IMG/VR virus record: IMGVR_UViG_3300047157_000059
Location: 1 to 42,724 of that record
Reading direction: 5' to 3' (one strand)
Origin: a virus
DNA length: 42,724 bases
Positions 14,253 to 22,597 of this stretch are shown here, piece by piece. The notes under the pieces are model-generated. The model was not told the DNA's origin, searched no databases, and saw only the letters and a list, made by a program, of their open reading frames with translations. The position numbers and the translations under genes are program-made. The first letter of the stretch is position 1; every line of letters begins with the position of its first letter.

Positions 14253-14647
14253 ATCAAATAGATTTGCTGTTTAACATTAATCCTGTACCTGCCTCAAGAC
14301 CTAGAGTCACGAGGTGGGGTACATATTATGGTAAAAAATACAAACAATTTAAGAAAGACATGGAGAAATTACTAATCAATCAAGATAAATTATGGCTTGA
14401 AGAGCTCATATCTGCTGATATGACGTTCTTTATTCCAATGGCTAAGTCATGGTCTAATAAAAAGAAAACGTCCAAGAATGGACAATTCTGTGACAACAAT
14501 GCTGATCTTGATAATTACGAGAAAGCAATCCTAGATTCCTTAAACACTGTATATTTTCATGATGACAAGCAAATCGTAGTGCAAAAGTCCAAAAAAATAT
14601 GGGCAGAAACAGGTAGTATTAAAATAATATTGAAGGAAATAAAATGA
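14249..14647 (+). CDS. RusA-like Holliday junction resolvase
   Basis: A 132-residue protein that resolves branched DNA before packaging. It shows N-P-V-P-x-SRPRV near the start and ADLDNYEKAILDSL with Asp86, Asp88 and Lys92 (the D-x-D-x3-K active-site pattern of RusA). FHDDKQIV (Asp105/106) follows about 17 residues later. Length agrees with the family (about 120 residues). It is coupled by ATGA to the exonuclease and the next small gene. Confidence 0.9.
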   Translation: MNQIDLLFNINPVPASRPRVTRWGTYYGKKYKQFKKDMEKLLINQDKLWLEELISADMTFFIPMAKSWSNKKKTSKNGQFCDNNADLDNYEKAILDSLNTVYFHDDKQIVVQKSKKIWAETGSIKIILKEIK

Positions 14648-14847
14648 TAATTGAAAATTTATATTTATTTATATGGATAGTATTAGCTATAGGAATATAT
14701 TATTCATACAGAGAGCACGGTAAAAAACAATATGCCAATGGCATGAGTGATGCAATAAGTTTGCATAAAGATGGTTTATTAAAATATAAAGTAACAAAAA
14801 ACCACAAAGGTAAAGACGATATCGAAATAAAAATTAACGGAGGATAA
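14644..14847 (+). CDS. Small membrane-anchored protein
   Basis: A 67-residue protein with one N-terminal hydrophobic segment (NLYLFIWIVLAIGIYYSY) and a Lys-rich soluble tail. No family recognised. It is translationally coupled to the RusA gene and lies just before the reductase, so it is co-transcribed with replication genes although its role is unclear. Confidence 0.6.
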   Translation: MIIENLYLFIWIVLAIGIYYSYREHGKKQYANGMSDAISLHKDGLLKYKVTKNHKGKDDIEIKINGG

Positions 14848-14853
14848 GTAATA

Positions 14854-16815
14854 ATGAAGTTACCTAATGATTATCAAAATTTTATAGCATTAAGTAGGTA
14901 TGCAAGATGGCTACCAGAAAAGAATAGAAGAGAAACGTGGGAAGAAACTGTAGCTAGGTACTTTGACTTTATGGCAGAGCACCTTGAAGAAAACACAGAC
15001 TACAAACTAGATACAAAAACTAGAAAACGATTAGAACATGCAGTGCTTAACCTAGACATTATGCCTAGCATGAGAGCATTAATGACTGCTGGTCCAGCTC
15101 TAGCCAAGAATCATATAGCTGGATACAACTGTGCATATCTTAGTGTTGACCATCCTAAAGCATTCGATGAATGTTTGTATGTGCTTATGCATGGTACTGG
15201 TGTAGGCTTTAGTGTTGAACGCCAACACATAAACAAACTACCAGAAATACCAGAAGAACTTATTGATGTCGATGATGTTATAGTAGTGCAAGACAGCAAG
15301 GAAGGATGGCAGTCTGCATTTAGAAAACTAATTACATATTTATATAATGGTGAAATGCCTAAGTGGGATTTCTCTAGAATTAGAAAGAAAGGATCTCGTC
15401 TTAAAACATTTGGCGGTAGAGCCAGTGGACCAGAGCCACTATTAGATTTGTTTAACTTCTCAACCAACATCTTTAAAGATGCTGCAGGTAGAAAGTTAAC
15501 AAGCTACGAGTGTCACCGCATGATGTGTAAGGTAGCAGAGGTTGTTGTCGTTGGTGGTGTAAGACGTAGTGCATTGATTTCCCTCAGTAATTTGACTGAC
15601 GAACGCATGAGAAGTGCTAAGTCTGGTCAGTGGTGGAGCGATACACCAGAGATGGCACTCAGTAATAACAGCGTATGCTATACAGAAAAGCCTGACATGA
15701 GTATCTTTATGAAAGAATGGAACGCCCTCTATGAATCTAAATCTGGTGAGCGTGGCATCTTTAATAGAGAAGCTGCAAAGAAACAGGTCGCATCTATAGG
15801 TAGACGTAACACTGAACATGACTTTGGCTGCAACCCTTGTAGTGAAATCATATTGAGAGACGGTCAGTTCTGTAACCTAACTGAAGTTGTTGTTAGAGCA
15901 GACGACCATCAGAAAGACATATTAAATAAGGTTAAGCTGGCTACCATATTAGGTACGTTCCAAGCATCCCTTACTAATATTAAAAGACTGAGACCTAAAT
16001 GGGTCTCTAATACAGAAGAAGAAGCATTGCTAGGTGTCTCGTTAACTGGCATCATGGACAACTCATTCATGAATGGCAGCAATACAGACAGAGGCTACCA
16101 TGGAAAGATGAGCTTACCCGACTTCCTTAAAAAGATAAGGCAAGCTTCTGTAGATACAAACAAAGACTGGTCAGGATTTCTTGGAATCAGTCAGGCTACT
16201 GCAACAACTGCTATTAAACCTAGCGGGACAGTAAGCCAACTAGTAGACTCTGCGTCAGGTATCCACACCAGACACAATGACTACTACTTCCGTAGAGTAA
16301 GAGCAGACTCAAAAGATCCAATTGCTCAGCTTATGGAAGACCAAGGTATACCATGTGAAGCAGACGTTATGAAACCAAACAGCGTCAAAGTCTTTACATT
16401 TCCTATGAAAGCACCTGATGGTGCAGTACTTAGGAATGATAGAAATGCTATTGAACAACTTGAGTTATGGCTAACATATCAAAGGTATTACTGCGAACAT
16501 AAACCTAGTGTTACTGTTTCCGTCAAGGAACACGAATGGATGGAAGTAGGTGCGTGGGTATACAAACACTTTGACGAGGTGTCAGGTGTAAGTTTCCTAC
16601 CGCATTCAGACCACACGTACCAGCAAGCTCCGTATGAAGACTGTACTAAAGAACAGTACAACGAGCTAGCCAAAGCAATGCCCAAGTCAGTTGATTGGGA
16701 CTTGATAAGTAAGTACGAGCTGGAAGATACAACAGTAGGTAATAAAACGCTTGCCTGTACTGGAAGCGTATGCGAGTTAGTTGACCTAGTGGAAGAGGAT
16801 AACGACCAAGAGTAA
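14854..16815 (+). CDS. nrdJ: Adenosylcobalamin-dependent (class II) ribonucleotide triphosphate reductase
   Basis: A 653-residue enzyme that converts ribonucleotides to deoxyribonucleotides with vitamin B12, supplying DNA precursors. Cys93 and Cys340 are the redox pair. NPCSEIILRDGQFC carries Asn327, the radical Cys329 and Glu331, and the 11-residue spacing Cys329 to Cys340 equals Cys408 to Cys419 of the monomeric Lactobacillus enzyme. The tail CTGSVC (Cys635 and Cys640) is the reducing C-x4-C arm. Length and layout fit the monomeric RTPR subtype, not the larger dimeric NrdJ. B12 dependence implies a host that imports or makes cobalamin. SD GGAGG lies ahead of ATG 14854. Confidence 0.95.
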   Translation: MKLPNDYQNFIALSRYARWLPEKNRRETWEETVARYFDFMAEHLEENTDYKLDTKTRKRLEHAVLNLDIMPSMRALMTAGPALAKNHIAGYNCAYLSVDHPKAFDECLYVLMHGTGVGFSVERQHINKLPEIPEELIDVDDVIVVQDSKEGWQSAFRKLITYLYNGEMPKWDFSRIRKKGSRLKTFGGRASGPEPLLDLFNFSTNIFKDAAGRKLTSYECHRMMCKVAEVVVVGGVRRSALISLSNLTDERMRSAKSGQWWSDTPEMALSNNSVCYTEKPDMSIFMKEWNALYESKSGERGIFNREAAKKQVASIGRRNTEHDFGCNPCSEIILRDGQFCNLTEVVVRADDHQKDILNKVKLATILGTFQASLTNIKRLRPKWVSNTEEEALLGVSLTGIMDNSFMNGSNTDRGYHGKMSLPDFLKKIRQASVDTNKDWSGFLGISQATATTAIKPSGTVSQLVDSASGIHTRHNDYYFRRVRADSKDPIAQLMEDQGIPCEADVMKPNSVKVFTFPMKAPDGAVLRNDRNAIEQLELWLTYQRYYCEHKPSVTVSVKEHEWMEVGAWVYKHFDEVSGVSFLPHSDHTYQQAPYEDCTKEQYNELAKAMPKSVDWDLISKYELEDTTVGNKTLACTGSVCELVDLVEEDNDQE

Positions 16816-16816
16816 C

Positions 16817-17218
16817 ATGTCTAACATAGTCAAAATCAGATGTACAATTTGTGAGACAGTAAAAGATGAGAGCGCATTCCATATAAAGAGTAGCTCACAT
16901 CTTGGTAAAGATAGACGATGTAAACCTTGCAAAGCAATTATTAGACATGAGTATCATCTCAAGTCTGAGTACAACCTAACAGTTGAAGAGTACGATAACA
17001 TGCTCAAGCAACAAGGTGGTACATGTGCTAATGAGTTTTGTGAGTATGGAAGGGATGACGACCATAAACTTTTTGTTGACCATTGCCATGAGACAGGAAC
17101 AGTCAGAGGATTGTTATGTCACTGGTGCAACTCAGCAGAAGGATACTTGAAAGGCAGCCCAGAAGTAGCTCAAGGTCTTATGAACTACATGAAAAAACAC
17201 AATAACGAAAGGAGTTAA
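16817..17218 (+). CDS. Endonuclease VII-like recombination nuclease
   Basis: A 133-residue HNH/His-Me-type nuclease that cuts branched DNA. The core VDHCHETGTVRGLLCHWCNSAEGYL contains Asp88-His89-x-His91 and Asn105, matching T4 endonuclease VII. Zinc ligands are C70/C75 and C101-x2-C104. An extra N-terminal zinc pair set (C9-x2-C12, C35-x2-C38) precedes it. Since RusA is also encoded, the phage has two junction-cleaving enzymes. Its ATG lies one base after the reductase stop. Confidence 0.92.
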   Translation: MSNIVKIRCTICETVKDESAFHIKSSSHLGKDRRCKPCKAIIRHEYHLKSEYNLTVEEYDNMLKQQGGTCANEFCEYGRDDDHKLFVDHCHETGTVRGLLCHWCNSAEGYLKGSPEVAQGLMNYMKKHNNERS

Positions 17219-17219
17219 A

Positions 17220-17463
17220 ATGTTAGAAAAAATCAAACACGTTGCCGATGGTGCAATAGATGTAGGTATTAAGTTAATCAGCTTATCAATTGTATTACAA
17301 ATTATCTTTCGGTCAGAAGGTTGCCTTCTTAACTGGAAATGTAATTGGTTCTATACTTGATATAGTCTGGACATTAGGTAACGCTGGATTAGCAGGTTTA
17401 ATTGCTGCTGGAATAATCTGGAAGTTACTTGATAAAGATATAACGAATGAGTTATCTAAGTAA
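17220..17463 (+). CDS. Small two-segment membrane protein with +1 frame break
   Basis: Frame 0 from ATG 17220 (SD AAAGGAG) encodes 46 residues ending at TGA 17358-17360. After residue 30, at UUU CGG (17307-17312), the +1 frame opens and runs GQKVAFLTGNVIGSI...LAGLIAAGIIWKLLDKD to TAA 17461-17463. The joined 80-residue protein has two hydrophobic segments (about 17-30 and 40-70) and a charged C-terminus, a holin-like build. The downstream frame has no start codon or SD. The site resembles the influenza PA-X type +1 slip (UUU CGN), but one surplus T or C in the consensus would look the same. A role in lysis is a guess. Confidence 0.5.
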
Positions 17464-17473
17464 GGAGACATAA

Positions 17474-17708
17474 ATGACTTGGAGAATTGATCCGAAAACT
17501 CTCAAGAACAAAGTTAGCGAACATAAAACGTACGCTATCTTAGTAGGCATTGTAGTAGTAGCAGTACTAGCACGATGGCTGGGGCGTAAAGCCAGAGAGA
17601 AAAAAAAAAGAACCCGGTGGTCTTGTTCAAATGGATAAGACTGCCGAACTTTACAAGGATTTAAAAAAAAAGTCCAGACCACTTTGGAGAAGTGACTGGA
17701 GAAAATAA
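17474..17708 (+). CDS. Single-pass membrane protein with poly-A frame break
   Basis: From ATG 17474 (SD AAGGAG) the protein has an N-terminal soluble part, a membrane segment (YAILVGIVVVAVLARWL) and a basic stretch ending in KKK. In the A10 run at 17600-17609 the frame must change by +1 to continue as EPGGLVQMDKTAELYKDLKKKSRPLWRSDWRK, which ends at TAA 17706-17708 just before the next SD. Without the shift a divergent tail of 10-12 residues results. Joined length is about 77. A miscounted homopolymer or polymerase slippage are both possible. Function unknown. Confidence 0.5.
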
Positions 17709-17720
17709 AAGGAAATTATA

Positions 17721-17915
17721 ATGACAGAAGAACAGCATAACAAAGCATACTCGTTAGTCGACATGACTAACACATGTATACACGTACTAGAGCAAGACAC
17801 TGTATCAGATGAAATCAAATCTGCAGCAGAAGATGCTCTAAGAAGTTTAATTAAAAGCATGGCTATCTTAGGATATAACATGGTATCAGGAGACCAACAT
17901 GCAAACCATGGTTAA
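17721..17915 (+). CDS. Small helical protein
   Basis: A 64-residue protein preceded by AAAGGAAA. It is rich in helix-forming acidic residues (LEQDTVSDEIKSAAEDALRSLIKSMAIL). No family recognised. Its end overlaps the next gene's start by 17 bases. Confidence 0.55.
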   Translation: MTEEQHNKAYSLVDMTNTCIHVLEQDTVSDEIKSAAEDALRSLIKSMAILGYNMVSGDQHANHG

Positions 17916-18084
17916 AGCAACCTTTACTATAATAGATGACAGTGAGAAAGCAAAGAGAACAGAAGTGATCGAAATGGTATACCCTATGAATGAAGAAGGG
18001 AACTTTCTTAAATCATTGATAGACTACTTAGAAGATGACGAAGATACTAAAGAAGCTTCAACCATATTAACAGCAGGACATTGA
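17899..18084 (+). CDS. Small acidic hypothetical protein
   Basis: A 61-residue protein with AGGAG ahead of ATG. A first half of alternating strands (VKATFTIIDDSEKAKRTEVIEMVYP) and an acidic C-terminal helix (LIDYLEDDEDTKE) are visible. Unknown function. TGA is followed directly by the next ATG (TGATATG). Confidence 0.55.
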   Translation: MQTMVKATFTIIDDSEKAKRTEVIEMVYPMNEEGNFLKSLIDYLEDDEDTKEASTILTAGH

Positions 18085-18085
18085 T

Positions 18086-18370
18086 ATGGCAGAGAAAAAA
18101 GAACACAATATATTGTCTATGGATGGAGTCAAAGATTCAGAATATGTAACAGAGTTTGGAGTTCCAAACAACATAGCTAACACACCAGAGATAAACAACT
18201 GGTTAATTAATGACACATACGAAAAGAATCTTGAGTTAGAATATAATAAAGCAATTCAGTTAGGACGTAGTGAATCAGAAGCACAGTCTTACTCTAAACA
18301 AATGGCAAACAAAGGAAGAGCAGAAGCAAGAAAGTTATTAAAACAAGTAAAAGAAAAAAGAGGATATTAA
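18086..18370 (+). CDS. Hypothetical protein, last plus-strand gene
   Basis: A 94-residue, highly charged protein with a helical C-terminal half (NKAIQLGRSESEAQSYSKQMANKGRAEARKLLKQ). No motif recognised. It ends directly at the A-rich flank of the bidirectional terminator, closing the plus-strand transcription block. Confidence 0.6.
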   Translation: MAEKKEHNILSMDGVKDSEYVTEFGVPNNIANTPEINNWLINDTYEKNLELEYNKAIQLGRSESEAQSYSKQMANKGRAEARKLLKQVKEKRGY

Positions 18371-18419
18371 AAAAACCCCCAACAGATTCCATAAGGTTTC
18401 TGTTGGGGGTTTTTTTTTA
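18369..18419. terminator. Bidirectional intrinsic terminator at the convergent junction
   Basis: A perfect 11-bp stem, CCCCCAACAGA (18376-18386) with TCTGTTGGGGG (18399-18409), has an A-run on its left and a T-run of nine on its right, so it can stop transcription on both strands. It lies exactly between the plus-strand replication block and the minus-strand structural block. Confidence 0.93.
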
Positions 18420-21400
18420 CATCATTATTTTTTTATTTGGTATCGTATGCTTAGCTATTCTAGCAGGATCAGCCCTATTAATTAAATCATGTACAGCTCG
18501 TGTTGACCAAAAGAATTGTAAGATATGACTAGAGTTTTCTAAATCTCTTCTAGCTTTGTCAAAATTTCTAAGGTCTTGTAAAGCTTGTGCACTAGCCTCA
18601 GTTGCTAGCCAATCATAAGCATATTCATCTAACTCTGGATGCCAACTACCTTGCCTTAAATCTGGATGTTGTGCAGCTCTAATAGCCTTACCTTCTGCAT
18701 TTAACAAACGTACAAACTTATGTTTGTCTTTTACTTTGCTTGGTATATTGCTACGGTCTCCAAGATTGTTGCTGTAATTATCAATTATCTTTTCACCACG
18801 ACCATTAAGCTCATAAGTTAAAGCATCTTCAACAAAACCAGCATGACCTACACCTTTTGTTACTCCAGTTTTATAACGATTACCTCTCATCATTTGACCA
18901 AAGACATCATTTAGTTCTGTTGCATGGGTCTCAGCTTCTTTAGGCGTAACAAGCAAGCCATCAAATATGTGTAATGCGTTGTTTGCATATGCTGTTACAG
19001 TTGAATCAAACAACACACCTCTTTCTTTAAGCTTTGCTTTGTGTAAATTAACCAAACTTCTCATCATATTAATATTATCATTAGCATGGTTGAGCATTAC
19101 AGTTATTTGTGTTGCTGCTTTTAAAGAATCACCTTGTAGAAAAAATGGTTGCCACTTTGATATCATCAAAGAAGATTGTGAACGACTTTTAGTATCAGAC
19201 ATCTTAAGTTTTTGTCCAGCTTTTAATTTTTCTTTTGCTTTATCTAAATTTATCTGAGCATTTACATCACCCGGATAGTATCTAAAACTTTTTGTTCTGC
19301 CTTTACCTCTATCTATTTCATATACTTTCCCGCCAAGATTTATAAAGTAACCAGCTTGCGTTGGTATCTTCATTGCAAAACCTTGTCTAGCAGCATCAGT
19401 TGCAATAGTACTTAAAGTTGTAGCAAACTTTTTAATTTCAGAGAACTGTTGATTAACCGCTTCTGCTGCAATCTTTGATAAAGGATCGATAAAATTAACA
19501 TTTAAATCTATACCGTTTCTTTGAAACTGTTGTCTTAAACTTGGGTTTTGTACCAACATGTCTTCAACAAACATACGTACAGCTTCACCTATTCGTGCTT
19601 CACCTGCACCATAACCAAATATCATTACAGGTTTTTTAATAAATTTCCTTCCAAGAGAGTTTCCTGTGTCATCTAGTATGTCTAAAGCATCAAGAAACAA
19701 TTTACTTCCTTGCCCTTTGCCGTCACTACCAGCACCATGTGCACGCCTCATCATAACTTGTGCAGCATTACTTGCCATTTTAGATAACATACCCGGCAAG
19801 CCAACATTTACTACATCAATATCTGGGTATTGGCTTTTATCTTTTGCTGTGCCTTTCAATCGTCTAATTTGATTTAACATTTCTTGATTAACACTATTGT
19901 ATGCATCTAAATAATTAACTAATTCTAATGAATCGCCATGTTCATCTTCAAGATTAATCAAATCATCTATTTGTTTATTGCGTGTCAACTCTTCAATCAT
20001 GTCATAGTTTCTAGCCCAATGCTCATATGTTGCAGGATCAAATATATTTGCACCCCAAGCTGTTTTTCTATCACCAGCTTGTACTGCTGAATGAGCCATG
20101 CCATTTGTTAAGCCATCAATTTCTGTATAAAAACCAGTTTTATATACGCCTGTTCCATTTGGATTAACTAATGCATTATGAAAAGCAATACCTTCTTCTA
20201 TTGCTGCAACAGATGCCCAGCCTTCTTCATTGGAAGCTATTGTTAATTTTTGTTTTAAGTCTGCATTAATCCATGTCAGTACTTGGCTGTCAAATAAATC
20301 TGCAGCAGTAAGAACATCCATCTTATCGTAACCAAAACGTTTCATGATTCCAGCTTTCAAAGTAATAACATCTTGTGCTTTGTTCAAATAATATGTAGCT
20401 TCTTCAGATGCATTGATTACAGCTCTTGCAGCTTTACTTGATTGATAGTTACCAACAGTTTGGTCGACATTTAATCGTGTGCCCAAGCCGTAGAAATAAT
20501 CATACATAAATGTTTTACCAACATTTTCTTCAATAAAAGTTTTAGTTTCAAACAAAAGACTGTCTTTAATTCTATCACTAGCATCAAATAAAACAGCAGC
20601 TTCATCAGCAATATCTGTTATTGATCCGTCTTCTCTTACAAATCTTCCTTCTTCATTTCTTTGTAAGACAACTCCAGGTCTAAACCCATATGCACCACGA
20701 TTATTATTGCTGTCACCTTTGATGTTTTGAAAAGCAGCGCCATCTAATATAGCCATAACAGTAGTTTGATATGCTGCTCTTGAGTTATCATCTAATTCAT
20801 TGTTACGTATAGTATTTAAAAAAGATTGCAAGTCTTCAAAAATCTCATTGTAAATCTTCTGCATTTTAGAATTAATTGTAACAGGAGTATTCTCAGCCAC
20901 TGTTTTCATTTCAGCCATTTCTTTTGTTTCACCTATAGAAACAATCTCACCTTCTGTATTAGGTGATTTCATGTTAGGCGTTGCTCCAACCTCTGTTTTC
21001 TTTCCTAATTTTCTAAGAACTATATCGCCAACTTTGTTTGGTTTCTTTGCATACCTAACTTTTCTTTTTGAATCAGGTAACAACATATTAAACATTGGTT
21101 GCAATCTATCAGCAACATCTAAACCTTTTGCAGTTAAAGTAAAACCTACTTTACTTCTTGGCTCGCCATTACTGTTGTTTAACTCTGTGTTATCAGAAGT
21201 AACATCAGGTGTGAACGTTCTTTCAAACAATTTGTTTTCATAAAGAGGGGTGCTTCTATCGTTTGGATCGCCTTCTTGTTGTGTAAATGCATCTGATACA
21301 AGCACCTTTGCTATTGCACCAACCATAGCCATTTGCTCTTGCGTAGCGTTTGGAAAGAACATAGCTGCCAAAGCTTTTCTGCCTATACTAATATCATCAT

Positions 21401-22586
21401 TAACATTTAACATCAGTTTAGATTCATTAGCTGCAGTTGCTTCAGCTGTAGTCATCTTTGCCATGTTAGCATCTTCAGTATTAGAACGCTCAGTTTCATA
21501 TCTAACCATCTTAGTCTTAGCTTCGTCCATAACTGTCAGAAGAAATATGTCTGACATAAATCTACCAAAGTTTTGTTCTTGTGCTGCAACAGCTCCATAA
21601 GAAGTACTTAAAGCATAAAGAGTTTGTTGCAAATCAGCACGACTAAAATCAGGATTATTTTCTATAATCTTTTTAACAAACATTTCTTGTTGCTTAGGAC
21701 CAAGTCTAGTAAATGTTTGTTGTAATGAACGTGTAACTTTATCTGACATGCCAAGCAAACCATCTGTAAAAAATTTAAAGTCAGCTTTAGAATCCTTTCC
21801 CGGACTAAGAGAAAACAAAGCAGAACGTATAGGGCTTTCAGTATTGTCTTGGCTAGTAGCTTTGTCCCACATTTTTTCAGCAGCAACTTTGTCAGTACCA
21901 TAGTCAACTAATTTCTGTACTATCTTTTCTCTATCGCCTCTTGCTTTAATAGCTACCTCGTTGTCAGGCATAGACGTAAAGGTTGGGTCTTTCTCACGAT
22001 TTAAATCAAAGAGTCTTGTTACCTGTCTGAATGCAGTAGGAACTGGACCACTAGCTTTAACATCAGCACCTGTTCTTTCATAAGCATTGTATCTATTGCC
22101 AACTAAAGTTTTAGTTTTTGCACCAAGATATCTTCCAAGCTCATCAAATAACAATGGGTTGTTTTCTATTTCAAAAGTATCTACACCTTTTAATCTTGCA
22201 AACTGTTCTATCAAAGCATCTTCAATAGCAGGGTCAAGATTATTAGCATCATACTCAGACTCACCAAACAACTGCATGCGATCTTCACTAAAATCTTTTT
22301 GCAAGTTACCAATGTTACTAGCAACATTTCTTGGTACAGCTGGCTCACCTTGCACATCAGGCTGATACAATGAGTCAGTGTCTTCTACACTTGGTGTAAA
22401 TTGTTCATCAACAGCATCACTATATAACTGTGGATCTTTAAGTCTTTCATAAGTTTCATTAAGAACATCTTCTGTTGTGTTGTCAGTTGCAATTAAATCA
22501 ATAAGACTAGAGATTTCAGCTCCAGCTGGTTTAAGTTTATCATCAAACTGTGGACCTTTAGTTGCACCACTATACTTACTTGCCAT
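18417..22586 (-). CDS. Giant internal virion protein with single-subunit RNA polymerase motifs (virion RNA polymerase)
   Basis: A 1389-residue protein at the end of the structural operon. The C-terminal half carries the T7/N4 polymerase signatures in order: FYGLGTR with Arg704 followed by an N-x2-S-x-KAA segment (the T/DxxGR motif), then motif A TEIDGLTNGMAH with Asp824. Motif B is GRKFIKKPVMIFGYG with Arg980, Lys984 and Tyr992, the exact 4- and 8-residue spacing of T7 R627/K631/Y639 and N4 R666/K670/Y678. Motif C is LHIFDGLLVTP with Asp1209. The N-terminal 650 residues are unassigned and probably structural. Position next to ejection proteins suggests packaging in the virion and early transcription on entry. 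N4's virion polymerase is about 3500 residues, so this is a compact version. An inactive relic is possible but all key residues are intact. Confidence 0.82.
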   Translation of the reverse strand: MASKYSGATKGPQFDDKLKPAGAEISSLIDLIATDNTTEDVLNETYERLKDPQLYSDAVDEQFTPSVEDTDSLYQPDVQGEPAVPRNVASNIGNLQKDFSEDRMQLFGESEYDANNLDPAIEDALIEQFARLKGVDTFEIENNPLLFDELGRYLGAKTKTLVGNRYNAYERTGADVKASGPVPTAFRQVTRLFDLNREKDPTFTSMPDNEVAIKARGDREKIVQKLVDYGTDKVAAEKMWDKATSQDNTESPIRSALFSLSPGKDSKADFKFFTDGLLGMSDKVTRSLQQTFTRLGPKQQEMFVKKIIENNPDFSRADLQQTLYALSTSYGAVAAQEQNFGRFMSDIFLLTVMDEAKTKMVRYETERSNTEDANMAKMTTAEATAANESKLMLNVNDDISIGRKALAAMFFPNATQEQMAMVGAIAKVLVSDAFTQQEGDPNDRSTPLYENKLFERTFTPDVTSDNTELNNSNGEPRSKVGFTLTAKGLDVADRLQPMFNMLLPDSKRKVRYAKKPNKVGDIVLRKLGKKTEVGATPNMKSPNTEGEIVSIGETKEMAEMKTVAENTPVTINSKMQKIYNEIFEDLQSFLNTIRNNELDDNSRAAYQTTVMAILDGAAFQNIKGDSNNNRGAYGFRPGVVLQRNEEGRFVREDGSITDIADEAAVLFDASDRIKDSLLFETKTFIEENVGKTFMYDYFYGLGTRLNVDQTVGNYQSSKAARAVINASEEATYYLNKAQDVITLKAGIMKRFGYDKMDVLTAADLFDSQVLTWINADLKQKLTIASNEEGWASVAAIEEGIAFHNALVNPNGTGVYKTGFYTEIDGLTNGMAHSAVQAGDRKTAWGANIFDPATYEHWARNYDMIEELTRNKQIDDLINLEDEHGDSLELVNYLDAYNSVNQEMLNQIRRLKGTAKDKSQYPDIDVVNVGLPGMLSKMASNAAQVMMRRAHGAGSDGKGQGSKLFLDALDILDDTGNSLGRKFIKKPVMIFGYGAGEARIGEAVRMFVEDMLVQNPSLRQQFQRNGIDLNVNFIDPLSKIAAEAVNQQFSEIKKFATTLSTIATDAARQGFAMKIPTQAGYFINLGGKVYEIDRGKGRTKSFRYYPGDVNAQINLDKAKEKLKAGQKLKMSDTKSRSQSSLMISKWQPFFLQGDSLKAATQITVMLNHANDNINMMRSLVNLHKAKLKERGVLFDSTVTAYANNALHIFDGLLVTPKEAETHATELNDVFGQMMRGNRYKTGVTKGVGHAGFVEDALTYELNGRGEKIIDNYSNNLGDRSNIPSKVKDKHKFVRLLNAEGKAIRAAQHPDLRQGSWHPELDEYAYDWLATEASAQALQDLRNFDKARRDLENSSHILQFFWSTRAVHDLINRADPARIAKHTIPNKKIMM

Positions 22587-22597
22587 TTATAACTCCT

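Noticed and set aside
17220-18370. Confident lysis cassette with endolysin
   Set aside because: The small membrane proteins look holin-like, but no lysozyme, amidase or peptidase motif is visible here or in the minus-strand membrane-gene group, so a lysis label is not justified.
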